From positions 1 through 64,000 of the forward strand of contig NZ_JAHSPG010000015.1 of NCBI RefSeq assembly GCF_019130065.1: a stretch of 64,000 nucleotides of DNA. Reading direction: 5' to 3'. Below the pieces are notes generated by a model. That model was given only the letters and a program-made list of their open reading frames with translations. It was not told the origin of the DNA and searched no databases. The position numbers and the translations under genes were made by a program. Below, one piece after another: positions 1 through 9,400 of this stretch; positions within the stretch are counted from its first letter, which is position 1, and each line of letters begins with the position of its first letter. Source of the DNA: Pinibacter aurantiacus (GTDB lineage Bacteria > Bacteroidota > Bacteroidia > Chitinophagales > Chitinophagaceae).

Positions 1-51
1 TATTTACAAGCCGCCTAAAAACATTTTTTGGCAGTTTATGAGTCTTAGAAT

Positions 52-225
52 ACACAAAGGTGACGCAACGGACGCAAAGGTCAGTCTCGAACGTTTACCA
101 CTAAGGCACTAAGGGCACTGAGGTTCACTAAGAGTACCCTAAAACAACATCACTTCGCTTCCTTTGCGCTTTTGAATACTACATAAAGAAGTAGTGAAAT
201 GCTTCTTCGCGTACTTTGCGGTAAA
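52..225. repeat. Composite inverted-repeat element (CGCAAAGG and CACTAAGG words)
   Basis: The left arm at 52-81 carries two CGCAA(A/C)GG-like words and the right part at 154-225 carries the complementary CCTTTGCG and CTTTGCGG words. Between them lies an orphan left arm of a second word family, CACTAAGG (97-135), without a matching right arm. This suggests one element landed in or recombined with another. Confidence 0.6.
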
Positions 226-277
226 ATGAATGCTGTAAAAAAAACTCTGCACATCCCAAAGCATGGTACACCTAAAC

Positions 278-304
278 AATTCCTAATTCCTAATTTCTAA
301 CTCC
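278..304. repeat. Orphan tandem-word arm (TAATTCC)
   Basis: Three imperfect copies of a TAATTCC word end four bases before the stop codon at 308-310. Read from the minus-strand gene, it is a purine-rich GGAATTA tandem directly after the stop. No complementary arm is visible within 1-277, so it is an orphan half-element. Confidence 0.45.
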
Positions 305-307
305 TCG

Positions 308-2656
308 TCAGTCCACCATCACCCCTACTCTCAACGCTTTCAATCCTGAAACGCCCTGAAGGTCTTCCAGATCAAGGTATTCAAGATCGTCCATTAACAT
401 TTTTTCGCCTTGCAGATATTTGATGTAAGAGATGTATTCGTCTGCTTCTTTCTGATTGAAATAGATAAGCGCTATTTTGTTTGGTTGCGTAAGACGCTCA
501 CCCGTATCGCGAATATGTACTTTGTCAATTCGTTTTTTAATGATGTGGTAACGGATATTGTAAGCCCCTTCCACATCAAAACGCTTTTCGTCTTTTCGGA
601 AGCGTATATCGATCGGATGTGAGTGAATAAAAATAAGTTGCGTTGTTTCTACATGCCTAGGTATATGCGGCAACAGAGAGTGCGAATACTTGGCCACTGT
701 AACCATTGATGTAAGCTGCATCAGACGAAGATTGCTGAGATACATGTCGTTGTACTGCTTATCGGGCGTAATGGACTGCCCAATATAAATATCATACTCA
801 ACACCATCCGTCCTGAACTTTTCAAAGTAACATGGATATGCTTGTTGTATTTCTATCTTCAGCAATTCAAAATAATTATTGAGCGATGAAATCACTGTAT
901 TCATCGATCTTTCAAGTTGCCGGCGATTATGGTACGCCTTGCCGGCTTTCTCATCTATCGCACTGAAATATTCATCTGTTACCGCTCTGTAGGCTGGATT
1001 GCTTTCCGTGAAATTGATCAGAAAGGGTGTGATATCATTCTCCAGAAAATCATTCAGCCTTACTTCTTCATTGAACTCATTGACTGCAGCTATCTTTTGA
1101 ATCCATTGCTGGGTAACAAATATCTTTTCGTCGATCAATCCAAATCCTGAACGCTTTTTCAGTTCCTGCAACACCTTTACTAAAATATTGAATTGCACCT
1201 GCATGTCTTTGTAAAGGGCCGCGTTACGCTCTATGGTTGAATTGCGAATATCAACTGCTCCGTACAACGGATATACATTTTCGAAAACAATGTCTTCAAT
1301 CTCCGGATTAGGAACCTGCTGCGATACATCGCGCATATGGTGCCATGCCACTTCATTGAATTTCCATTGAACGGAAGGCTGGATAGCAGTAAACTTTTCC
1401 TTTATCACCTTATTCAATCCGTTTCCAAACTCGTCAATGGTATTCTTCATTAACTGGGAAATCAGTGGTATTGCAGGATCAAGGCGCGACAATAAACCTT
1501 CAGTGAACACGCCTTCTTTTTTACAAAACACTTCCAACATTCCAACCAGCAGGTTGTTGAAGAAAACCGGAATAAATGCAAAGGAACGAACGCCTGCCAG
1601 TTTCATACATTTCAGATAGTTTTCCTTTTCCGTATCCTCTTCACTAATCTCATTATAAAAAACAACCTTCGGATTTTTGAAGTATTTATCAGTCAGGTTT
1701 GCATAGGCAGTTTCCATGTGCACAAAGTCTTTTGTGGATCTTACCAGCATACTATTTGTACACGCTTTATCCTTAAAAACGAGTTTGTTGTTTATCTGCA
1801 AAAATGGCAACGCCCCAAATTCAATATCCTTGCTACCTATCAGCGTTTTCAAAGCGTTGGTGATCTTTGCATAGTTTTCGCTTTCGTCATCGGAATGCGA
1901 CAATAAAAGATTTTTAATTGTATCCAGTGCATAAGCAGATGTCACATCTTCCGCGTTTGTGATACCAAAACCTTCAAAGCGGAACATGCTTAGCGGCATG
2001 ATTTCATGCAGCCTTGCAAGTATTTCATCTTTATCGGTTTGCCTTGATTGGAACAACGTCATATCCAGCTGTGGCAATGGTTTCAACGGAATGATGTCTG
2101 TAAATCTTGTATCAGGATTGATCTTGTAATATTTAGCCAATCCCGTTTCTTTGTCGTCCAATTGCTTGATCATTTCCTGGTTGAAAAAGCAGGGAATATC
2201 GAAGAATCTTTCAAGTATAAGAGAATAGGACATTTCAGCGTGTCCCTTGCGCAACTCTTCATTGTCCTTTGTGATCGCATTGTTGATCACGCCTTTCGCA
2301 TTTTTATCAATAATGAGATTAAAGAATGCGTTTGTGCTGTAAAACAATGATGGAACACCGGGTGTGCAAAGCGCCCAGTAATGACTTTCTTCCTCTACTA
2401 CAACCGGCGACACGGCAGCATATACCAGCTCCAATTGTTTTGAATACTTATACATTTCCTTTACATCAATCGGGCTCAACAATTCCGGATGGCGTTCAAA
2501 CTGATCAATGATGTATTTGAAGAAATGATTTTTATGCATGTTGTCTTTGTCGTTCCTGCTTTTTAAAAAGCGGATGAATGGCCCGAATGACAATGCAACT
2601 TCAACAGTTGAATCAGGCGGCAAATCAGGGAAGACGTTTATTATCGTGTTCTGCAT
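308..2656 (-). CDS. GAF-like domain protein of unknown function
   Basis: This 782-residue protein has no signal peptide or membrane segment, so it is probably cytoplasmic. Residues of about 330-410 resemble the end of a GAF sensor domain, with the strand pattern FAFIPVFFNNLLVGMLEVF near residue 358 followed by a long helix. A conserved-looking segment PLYGAVDIRNSTIERN follows, then a long mostly helical C-terminal half. The ligand and output are not visible; no kinase, cyclase or DNA-binding motif was recognised. It starts 4 bp after the stop of the metallophosphoesterase gene, so the two are probably cotranscribed. The GAF assignment is by sequence impression and is moderately sure. Confidence 0.7.
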   Translation of the reverse strand: MQNTIINVFPDLPPDSTVEVALSFGPFIRFLKSRNDKDNMHKNHFFKYIIDQFERHPELLSPIDVKEMYKYSKQLELVYAAVSPVVVEEESHYWALCTPGVPSLFYSTNAFFNLIIDKNAKGVINNAITKDNEELRKGHAEMSYSLILERFFDIPCFFNQEMIKQLDDKETGLAKYYKINPDTRFTDIIPLKPLPQLDMTLFQSRQTDKDEILARLHEIMPLSMFRFEGFGITNAEDVTSAYALDTIKNLLLSHSDDESENYAKITNALKTLIGSKDIEFGALPFLQINNKLVFKDKACTNSMLVRSTKDFVHMETAYANLTDKYFKNPKVVFYNEISEEDTEKENYLKCMKLAGVRSFAFIPVFFNNLLVGMLEVFCKKEGVFTEGLLSRLDPAIPLISQLMKNTIDEFGNGLNKVIKEKFTAIQPSVQWKFNEVAWHHMRDVSQQVPNPEIEDIVFENVYPLYGAVDIRNSTIERNAALYKDMQVQFNILVKVLQELKKRSGFGLIDEKIFVTQQWIQKIAAVNEFNEEVRLNDFLENDITPFLINFTESNPAYRAVTDEYFSAIDEKAGKAYHNRRQLERSMNTVISSLNNYFELLKIEIQQAYPCYFEKFRTDGVEYDIYIGQSITPDKQYNDMYLSNLRLMQLTSMVTVAKYSHSLLPHIPRHVETTQLIFIHSHPIDIRFRKDEKRFDVEGAYNIRYHIIKKRIDKVHIRDTGERLTQPNKIALIYFNQKEADEYISYIKYLQGEKMLMDDLEYLDLEDLQGVSGLKALRVGVMVD

Positions 2657-2660
2657 AGTA

Positions 2661-5600
2661 TTAAAATCTAAATCCCATTGTAAAATAAGGATACCAGCCT
2701 TCGGGAGAGTATCCCATTACAAAATTAAAAGAGAGCATTGAAGCAGGCGCAAAATAAATGCCACCTCCTACGCCATTGTGCCATTTGTTAGAATTGTCAG
2801 GCACTTCCCACACACGGCCGATGTCCCAAAAACCAGTGAGCCCCAATTGTCCCGGTAAAATATAATTGGCAACATCTGCCACTTTTATTCTGAGTTCCAG
2901 GTTGTTGTAAAAACTATGCTGCCCTGCAAAGCGATATTGCCTGTAGCCCAGCAAGTTTTCTTGTCCACCGATAAACGCAGATTGATAAAAAGTTGTTTTG
3001 CCAACACTTACGGTTCCGCCAAATCTTTCTGCCAGCACGACAGTCGCACGAGGGTTCAAACTCTTGTACAATGCCACCTCGGGTATAAACTGCATGAAAT
3101 CATTGGCGTATTCACCAATGCCTTTATAGGCCTGTATGCGCAGGCTTACATATGTGCCCCATTGCGGGATGACCTTGCTGTTTCGCTTGTCGCTTAACAA
3201 CGTTATCTGGCCACCAAGGTGCATTTTGTTTTTATCGATGATCAAACTATCGTAAGAACCGATGTGAGAAGTATTTTCGATAAACCTGCCTTCGTTGTCC
3301 TCTGAGTCATAGGCGTAGTAGTACAATGACGGCCCTATGCTCAAACTACCATCCTTTCTGCCATTCCAGCGCAGCGCCGGGTCAAGTTGGTAAGCACCAT
3401 ACCTTGTGCGGTAATACCTTTTATAATCACCTGTTTTATCGTAGACGGTTTCATTACCTCTGCCAAAGAAATTGATCGTGTTATTCGGTGCCCTTACTAC
3501 TGCCTGTAAAGTAAAATCTGCCTTACCTACGGCATCGATCCATTCGCCATTATATCTTATCCTGTATGCTTTTGTGGAGAACGAATGCCCGGCTACCAAC
3601 TGATGCATACTTGCGTAAGGAAACTTCCTGAAACCTTCCTGCTTCGTGTATTTGAAGCCTGCGCCAACAATAAGACCATCATCAATATTAATGCCCACCA
3701 GCGCCATCGGCATCCAGATATTGTAAAGATTCGTTTGAGTGTAAGATGTATTCAAACTATCATCTGAGATGTGTCGTTTCAACAAAGATGTATCGCCTGT
3801 GAAACGTGAGCCATTGTTCTTATCGTACAATTTTACTTTGTTCTTCGAATCAACAATATTATAGCTCTTGCTGTCATCGCCGCCGATAATGCGCAGTTTA
3901 ACAGCAGATGCCGGACTATTCAGGATCACGCTGTCGTTGCCATCGCCCAGATATAAACGCACTTCTTTAGTAGCACTGGCAGGATAGGTTTTGTTCATTA
4001 ATTCATCTTTCACCTTACCATCCTTGTTGATCTTCGAAATACGAATGTTCATTCCTTTATCAGGCGCGTCACTTATTTCCACCAATTCATTTTTGTTACT
4101 TACCCTTATGTCAACGATCTTTTGAATGAAGTCATAATAATGCAGCATCGTTTCCGGAAGCCTGTCACGGCGAGATCTCAATATGGTAGTCAACTCATCA
4201 TGCCGGATCGCGTAAGAGGCAGCAGGCAATCGTTTCAGTGATTCTTCTATTACTGAATCTGTAACCGCTTTGGCAAACTTGTCGGCTTCTTTTTTCCATT
4301 CTTCCCGGTTGAATTGCATCTCCGGGTAAGCATTACCAAATCTTGTTTTGAACAGCAACCATTTCCAATGCGATATTTCTGCATCGAAATTCCTGAATGT
4401 AGGCAACACATATTCTTTCGACACTATCTTAGGGATAAAGCCTTGTACTACGTGGAAAACCTGGTCGCGATCGCGTGGCACAGCGAGATATTCTTTAGCC
4501 TTTTTATCGTCATTATCATTGTACCATCGCCATTGATCTTCGTGCCTGTCCCAATCACCCAGCAGCGCATCCAACATTCTCGCCCGTAAAAATTCTTTTG
4601 CATGAAGTTGATTGTCGTTGTCCTTCTGCAAATTCTTTTTCATTTTTTCTGAGTTGTCGGATTTGCCCAAAGGCTCTCTTTCTTCCAACAGTACAACAAG
4701 ATTTGAAAACACCCTGCCATACATACCAAGGTTCTTGTCCGGAGACAATACACCAATAACAGGTGATGCATGCGGCACCTTTACAGCATTCGCAATTGGC
4801 GGCACAACTAAGGCGGAGAAAGGATGCTGGCCGCTTGTTACATCATCCAGCCAATCTCTCGCAAACGTTCCTTTCAGTGCATCAGGCAATAACGCGTCGG
4901 GCAATTTTTCAACGCTGCGTATCACCCATTCTTTTCCATCTTTATCTTCTAATCGAAGTGACTTTGATTGCATACCACCGCCGAGTTGCAACGGCTTTAA
5001 GCCACCGTACAATTCAGAGATGCGCAACACCGGCAGCTTTGTGGGAGCGGCCCATTCTTTTCTGTAATTTTCGCCAAAGAAAAAGCGATGCGTTTTTCCA
5101 ACAGAATCATACGACGCATGTACACTAACTACAACACTATCTTCTTTTATGGGCACACTGTTTGGCGCAGCAATTTCGTGTTCTGGTGCATACGGTATTG
5201 CATACGTGAAAGCCTGGTGTACCGTATCATTTTCGTAGATGTAGTAAGTTACACGCAGCGCTGAGGTATTCAACAGATCAACCGTAACATAACCTTGCGT
5301 GGCATCTGCAAACAAAGAGCCCTTTCCTTTTTTTGCATTGGTATGTTTTGCTCCTGCGCCACTTACAACCTGCGTGCCTTTATCTTCAATGAATTGCAAG
5401 CCATGTTCATGTCCTGCTACACGCACGAGATTGGGCGCACCCTCAAATACGGCATCTACGCGATTGATCATGTCCTGGTACAATGGATGTTTTAAATCTT
5501 CAGGATTGGGAAAAGTAGAACGTAAAAAAGGGTACAGTGAACCTATACCCGGCAGCGGAATGTATAAGTTTTTACTGATCGATGTTAAAGGAAAAATATG

Positions 5601-6266
5601 ATCCTTCCAGGTGAACTTGCCGCCGTGTACGCCATAGCTTTGAAACGGATGGTGCGATGCGAGCAAAACAATCTTGCCCCTGTTGCGGTAACGCATTTCC
5701 GCAAGCTTGGCAAGCACATCTTTCTTTGTGTAGCAATCACAATCAGCATCCTCATTGCTTTTATCGAAGGGAAACAACCACCATTCGCTATCAAAGGCAA
5801 TGATCACCAGATCATTGGTAAGATGTATCTCCACAGGATCGGGGCAACCGTTTGGTGGTATCAACTTCAACAATGAATCATTCTGTTCTTCCAGATACTG
5901 CCATTGGTATTTAATTTTCGACAACCCTTTAGGCCCCATCTTGTCCCAGTCATGATTGCCCGGAACAAAATATACAGGTGCACCTTTTGCACGCATCGGC
6001 TGAAATTGTGATTGTAATATCTGTTTTGTTTTGTCTGCATTCTTGCTTCCGGGCAGCGCCATTCCGCGGGGGTACACATTGTCACCTAAATACATCACGG
6101 TAGTTTTTCCCTGCAATATGTGATTGGAAGCATGTACCAATGCCTTTTGCTGTGCAGGATTCATTTCACCCGCATCCCCAATAAATATTACGCGATGCTC
6201 GATGCTGTCTTGTGCAAATAGCAGATTGACACATAAAATAGCTAGTATGGTAAATAGAGATTTCAT
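2661..6266 (-). CDS. Metallophosphoesterase fused to an outer-membrane beta-barrel, with a kinase-like middle region
   Basis: A 1201-residue exported protein with an N-terminal signal peptide ending near LLFAQ. Residues of about 25-300 hold the calcineurin-type metallophosphoesterase motifs GDAGEMN, GDNVYP, GNHDWD, SHHPF and GHEHG. From about residue 845 to the end, alternating beta strands ending in an aromatic FRF resemble the Omp85/surface-antigen barrel. Between them, EWVIRSVEK (about 444), GDWDRHEDQWRW (570-581) and PRDRDQVF (about 596-603) look like the ATP-lysine, catalytic-loop and metal-binding motifs of atypical HipA/Fam20-like kinases; that reading is inference. The phosphatase would face the periplasm or cell surface. 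The substrate is unknown. The GAF-like gene follows 4 bp downstream. Confidence 0.85.
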   Translation of the reverse strand: MKSLFTILAILCVNLLFAQDSIEHRVIFIGDAGEMNPAQQKALVHASNHILQGKTTVMYLGDNVYPRGMALPGSKNADKTKQILQSQFQPMRAKGAPVYFVPGNHDWDKMGPKGLSKIKYQWQYLEEQNDSLLKLIPPNGCPDPVEIHLTNDLVIIAFDSEWWLFPFDKSNEDADCDCYTKKDVLAKLAEMRYRNRGKIVLLASHHPFQSYGVHGGKFTWKDHIFPLTSISKNLYIPLPGIGSLYPFLRSTFPNPEDLKHPLYQDMINRVDAVFEGAPNLVRVAGHEHGLQFIEDKGTQVVSGAGAKHTNAKKGKGSLFADATQGYVTVDLLNTSALRVTYYIYENDTVHQAFTYAIPYAPEHEIAAPNSVPIKEDSVVVSVHASYDSVGKTHRFFFGENYRKEWAAPTKLPVLRISELYGGLKPLQLGGGMQSKSLRLEDKDGKEWVIRSVEKLPDALLPDALKGTFARDWLDDVTSGQHPFSALVVPPIANAVKVPHASPVIGVLSPDKNLGMYGRVFSNLVVLLEEREPLGKSDNSEKMKKNLQKDNDNQLHAKEFLRARMLDALLGDWDRHEDQWRWYNDNDDKKAKEYLAVPRDRDQVFHVVQGFIPKIVSKEYVLPTFRNFDAEISHWKWLLFKTRFGNAYPEMQFNREEWKKEADKFAKAVTDSVIEESLKRLPAASYAIRHDELTTILRSRRDRLPETMLHYYDFIQKIVDIRVSNKNELVEISDAPDKGMNIRISKINKDGKVKDELMNKTYPASATKEVRLYLGDGNDSVILNSPASAVKLRIIGGDDSKSYNIVDSKNKVKLYDKNNGSRFTGDTSLLKRHISDDSLNTSYTQTNLYNIWMPMALVGINIDDGLIVGAGFKYTKQEGFRKFPYASMHQLVAGHSFSTKAYRIRYNGEWIDAVGKADFTLQAVVRAPNNTINFFGRGNETVYDKTGDYKRYYRTRYGAYQLDPALRWNGRKDGSLSIGPSLYYYAYDSEDNEGRFIENTSHIGSYDSLIIDKNKMHLGGQITLLSDKRNSKVIPQWGTYVSLRIQAYKGIGEYANDFMQFIPEVALYKSLNPRATVVLAERFGGTVSVGKTTFYQSAFIGGQENLLGYRQYRFAGQHSFYNNLELRIKVADVANYILPGQLGLTGFWDIGRVWEVPDNSNKWHNGVGGGIYFAPASMLSFNFVMGYSPEGWYPYFTMGFRF

Positions 6267-6288
6267 TTGGTTCTTTGGTGTTATTGCA

Positions 6289-6379
6289 GTGTGGGATGTA
6301 CGAAGTACGGTGTACGAAATAGTTTACGGTGTAACATCCAAATGACTTTCGTACATCGTACACCGCACATCGCACATTG
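6289..6379. repeat. Inverted-repeat element (GTACGAAGTACGG words)
   Basis: The left arm at about 6289-6330 has tandem GTACG-type words and the right arm at 6346-6379 has the complementary CGTACATCGTACACCG-type words. Arms are imperfect and the spacer is about 15 bp. It fills the gap between the metallophosphoesterase start and the stop codon of the lipoprotein gene at 6384. Confidence 0.7.
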
Positions 6380-6383
6380 TCTA

Positions 6384-7268
6384 TTATTTCTCTTTTCTCT
6401 TAAACTTCAAAATATTTCCAGCAGACAAATCATCTCCCTCATTTGATATGTACATGTTGCCTTCAGCATCAAATGCAATGCCTTCCGGTTGATTGAACAT
6501 GTTACCGTCTAAATGATAAGCGCCCTTCACCTTCCATTCACCGTCTGTAATGACCAACAATTTATTGACCGCCGACAAAATAAACCATTCTCCTGTGATC
6601 GGATTTTTGGTTAAGGCAGAAGGCCTGAATCCACGTTTAACCTTGCCGGTAAATGGTTTGATGGACTGCACATCAATTGTAAAACTTCCCGTTTGGTACA
6701 CAGAGTCACCGCCCTGCAAAATGTAACCGGTTACAAAATCTTTGTTTTCATCAGTCTCGCAGTTTTTGCAAAGCACGTATAGTTTATTTGTTGCCTCCTC
6801 CGCAAACAAACCTTCGTATTCACCTTTTGGCAACAGCCCCTTCCATTCTGTTGTGCTGTCTATCTCTTCATACACTGCATCGCCAAAATCTATCACGTAA
6901 ATACTCCCGCTGCTTTTAAGAATATACACTTTGTTATTTGCAATGCTAACATCTTCATAATCGCCGCCCTTTGCAAACTTTGCATGGTATTGCTTTTTGG
7001 CGCCCCATGCCAACCTAAACAATTTACCTTCTTCATCCTGGATCGCGTAAACCGTATCATTTCTGCCTTTGGGGAAACTAATTCCGGAAATTTCCAGCAA
7101 TGTTTCTGGCATGGTGAAACGCTCAGGTTTTGACAGATCATAATGAGGCGGCATTCCCTTTTGTTTTTCGCCATCATCTCCATCAGCCGAGCCGCAAGCA
7201 AACAAAGCGAGCAATGCCATCAGCATACTTAAAAAATATATCTTACGATTCCACGTCATAATTTTCAT
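6384..7268 (-). CDS. SdiA-regulated-like lipoprotein
   Basis: A 294-residue protein with a lipoprotein signal: a hydrophobic stretch ending in LALFAC, with the cysteine at about residue 25 as the lipidation site. The rest shows repeated beta-propeller-like strands, for example ISGISFPKGRNDTVYAI, DYEDVSIANNKVYIL and FNQPEGIAFDAEGNMYISNE. This pattern fits the SdiA-regulated/esterase-like propeller family, which is common in Bacteroidota and often annotated as having unknown function. It probably sits on the inner face of the outer membrane. No catalytic residues can be assigned. Confidence 0.7.
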   Translation of the reverse strand: MKIMTWNRKIYFLSMLMALLALFACGSADGDDGEKQKGMPPHYDLSKPERFTMPETLLEISGISFPKGRNDTVYAIQDEEGKLFRLAWGAKKQYHAKFAKGGDYEDVSIANNKVYILKSSGSIYVIDFGDAVYEEIDSTTEWKGLLPKGEYEGLFAEEATNKLYVLCKNCETDENKDFVTGYILQGGDSVYQTGSFTIDVQSIKPFTGKVKRGFRPSALTKNPITGEWFILSAVNKLLVITDGEWKVKGAYHLDGNMFNQPEGIAFDAEGNMYISNEGDDLSAGNILKFKRKEK

Positions 7269-7356
7269 TTACTTTAAATTTCTTTCGAAGTCGCAGCTTT
7301 TCCTTGTGATTACTTCACTAACTATTTGACCGCACTGTGCATAGCGACTCAACTTT

Positions 7357-8580
7357 TTAATGTGCAAAGAATATCACTGCTATTGTATAAGCAATTACAG
7401 AAACAATGACTCCAAACATGAAGACGTTGTATCCTGCACGAAGCAACCTGTATTTGCGCCCCAGCACTACGCCTTGCGAATACACATCGCGTGTAAGGTT
7501 GCCATATAGGAACTCACGATCGCTCATCATGTATTGCATTGCATCGCTGTACTCTTCATAATTCATGCGATAGAAATTACCGAAGAACAGGAGGTTCACT
7601 TTTTTATCTGCAATATCCTGTGGTGTAAAAGTTCCCGGAGGTATAGATGGGCGTGTTGACAAAATAGACAGCGTCATTGTTACTACACACACTGCCAGCA
7701 ACAATATGGTCGGAATGATGAGATGGTGGTTATCTTCCAGTTTTCGCAACATTACACTTAGCAGCACGGATAAAATGATGGATGTTGTCGTGATCATGAT
7801 ATGCGCTTTGTTGTCGGCCATATCACTAAGTCGCTGATGATTGTTAGAAGTAATGCGAAACATTGTTTCAATGCCTCTTTCCGGTCTGTCTGGTTTCTGT
7901 TTTTTGGTTTCCGTTGGGGCCGGTTGTTCTGCAACCTCCGCATGGTTTGATTTTTTCACTTTCTTGTGTTTGTTTGGTTCGTCTTCTGCTTCTTTGCTTT
8001 TCAGTTTTTCCAGGTTCTGTTTTTTTACGGGATCGAGAAATATATGCGCATAATCTGTATGATAATGATGAAATTCAAAAAGTTTTATCGTTCCTAATCT
8101 CCATTCGTGTTTTGATATTTCTTTGCCAAGCCTATGCTCCATTTCTTTTCTAACCTGTTTATTTTGCTCGCTGAACTCTTCCGTGCCTAAATGATAAAGA
8201 TCCGCATCGCATACGATCTGCTCAAGCAATGTTTGTGGCGCCTGTGGCAGCTTTGTAGCGAGTATGCAATTTTTGACAGCCTCGATAATGGATTGATCTA
8301 CGGCCCTGGCAAGTAAAAAATTTTCTGCCATTGCGGCGCCCTGCTGTTCATGATCCCTTCCCCCTCCTATCTGATAACCGGTATCATGATACCAGGCAGC
8401 AGCGTTTACAATGAACGAATCTTTATCATCAAGCTTATAATAGCGGGCAATTTTTCCGACATTGGCCACCACGTTTTGCGTGTGTGCGAGATTGTGATAG
8501 GAATAAATCCCTTTATCGTTCATCTGAAAAAAAACCGTGACTTCATGTTTTATATCTTCTAGTAATTGGGCGTAGTTCAT
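7357..8580 (-). CDS. HD-domain phosphohydrolase fused to a Pycsar-effector-like membrane domain
   Basis: The N-terminal half is an HD phosphohydrolase: metal-ligand motifs HNLAHTQNV, WYHDTGY and CDADL are visible. A charged, lysine-rich linker follows. The C-terminal half contains MADNKAHIMITTTSIILS and further hydrophobic segments, with a last helix next to the C-terminus; this matches the PycTM (DUF5706) domain known as the pore-forming effector in Pycsar defence. No nucleotide cyclase is encoded nearby, so this is not a recognisable defence operon. The start at 8580 (MNYAQLL) is preferred over 8643, because the longer N-terminus is translated from a repeat-element arm. Enzyme activity on a cyclic nucleotide is inference. 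Confidence 0.8.
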   Translation of the reverse strand: MNYAQLLEDIKHEVTVFFQMNDKGIYSYHNLAHTQNVVANVGKIARYYKLDDKDSFIVNAAAWYHDTGYQIGGGRDHEQQGAAMAENFLLARAVDQSIIEAVKNCILATKLPQAPQTLLEQIVCDADLYHLGTEEFSEQNKQVRKEMEHRLGKEISKHEWRLGTIKLFEFHHYHTDYAHIFLDPVKKQNLEKLKSKEAEDEPNKHKKVKKSNHAEVAEQPAPTETKKQKPDRPERGIETMFRITSNNHQRLSDMADNKAHIMITTTSIILSVLLSVMLRKLEDNHHLIIPTILLLAVCVVTMTLSILSTRPSIPPGTFTPQDIADKKVNLLFFGNFYRMNYEEYSDAMQYMMSDREFLYGNLTRDVYSQGVVLGRKYRLLRAGYNVFMFGVIVSVIAYTIAVIFFAH

Positions 8581-8601
8581 ATGAGTGGTTTTGTGGCAAT
8601 G

Positions 8602-8709
8602 GCTGAATAACTGAGTAACTGAATAACTGAACTTGAATGTCAACTAGTTCATCATTAATTCAATTATTCAATAATTCAAACCTTCAGTTATTCAGTTATT
8701 CAGTTATTA
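8602..8709. repeat. Inverted-repeat element (AACTGAATA words)
   Basis: The left arm 8602-8631 is a tandem of CTGAATAA and CTGAGTAA words. The right arm 8683-8708 has the complementary TTCAGTTATT word three times, pairing with one or two mismatches, plus a looser copy at 8660-8678. It lies between the DsbA-like gene stop (8751) and the HD-protein start (8580). The same word family recurs at 28062-28150. Confidence 0.75.
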
Positions 8710-8750
8710 ATCTTCGGTAAATTAAAACAATTCAGGAAATAACCTCCTCT

Positions 8751-9281
8751 TCACTGGTCTCCCAAAACACTGCTTTTGATATATTGCTCCAGCCTGTTGC
8801 CTTCCCAGCCAAGGTTATATTTTTCTCCGTTGATGAAAAAAGTTGGCGTGGCATTTACGCCGCTGCGAATGCCGGTCTCAAAGTCGCTGTCTACTTTTTC
8901 ATACAACATTTCATCATCAAGATCGTAATTAAACTGTTCTATATCAAGCCCCAGCTGCTTTGCATATTTGAGGAGTGCCTCGCGGCTAAGGTCCTGCTGG
9001 TTTTCAAAAATAATATCATGCATTTCCCAAAACTTCTCCTGGCGTGCCGCAGCCTCTGTAGCGACTGCAGCAATAGTCGCTTCGGGATGGATTTTAGCTA
9101 AGGGAAAATTGCGGAAAATAAATTTAAGTTTGGAGCCAAATGTTTCCTGTAATTTTTTTACTATCGGGTATGCATGTCCGCAATGTGGGCATTGATAGTC
9201 GCCATATTCCACTAATTCAATTGCAGCGAAAAAATTCCCCTCGATATGGTCGTGGTCTGAAACCGGCGGTCTTAAAGACAT
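8751..9281 (-). CDS. DsbA-family thioredoxin-fold oxidoreductase, cytoplasmic
   Basis: A 176-residue protein with the DsbA/FrnE-like redox motif C31-P-H-C34 in the context YGDYQCPHCGHAYP, a helical insertion rich in E, A and L (about 75-130), and the cis-proline region VNATPTFFINGE. There is no signal peptide, unlike periplasmic DsbA, so it probably acts in the cytoplasm as a thiol-disulfide or glutathione-linked oxidoreductase. The neighbouring genes give no substrate. The family call is firm and the physiological role is open. Confidence 0.85.
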   Translation of the reverse strand: MSLRPPVSDHDHIEGNFFAAIELVEYGDYQCPHCGHAYPIVKKLQETFGSKLKFIFRNFPLAKIHPEATIAAVATEAAARQEKFWEMHDIIFENQQDLSREALLKYAKQLGLDIEQFNYDLDDEMLYEKVDSDFETGIRSGVNATPTFFINGEKYNLGWEGNRLEQYIKSSVLGDQ

Positions 9282-9400
9282 GAGTGTTGTTTTGATTATA
9301 ATACAATTTAGGGAGGATTATGTTTAGAAGCAACCTTAGGGAGTGCCTGCGGCACCTGTTTGCCACTGGGAAACAGAGGCGCGTTTTAAGGGTGACGTTT

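Larger units (their letters stand above)
1..307. other. Gene-free left edge with repeat-element remnants
   Basis: No coding region is supported here. The stretch is mostly degenerate inverted-repeat words: CGCAAAGG-type units near 52-81, a run of CACTAAGG-type units at 97-135, complementary CCTTTGCG-type units near 154-225, and a TAATTCC tandem at 278-304 that abuts the stop codon of the gene starting at 308. It looks like several overlapping or decayed copies of the dispersed elements described elsewhere in this window. Confidence 0.6.

Noticed and set aside
4612-5067. Long plus-strand open frame opposite the metallophosphoesterase gene
   Set aside because: It lies wholly within a well-supported minus-strand gene with clear motifs; its translation is low in recognisable features and it is a shadow frame.
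7357-8580. Complete Pycsar anti-phage system
   Set aside because: Only the effector-like domain is present. No cyclase gene lies on either side, so a defence operon cannot be claimed.
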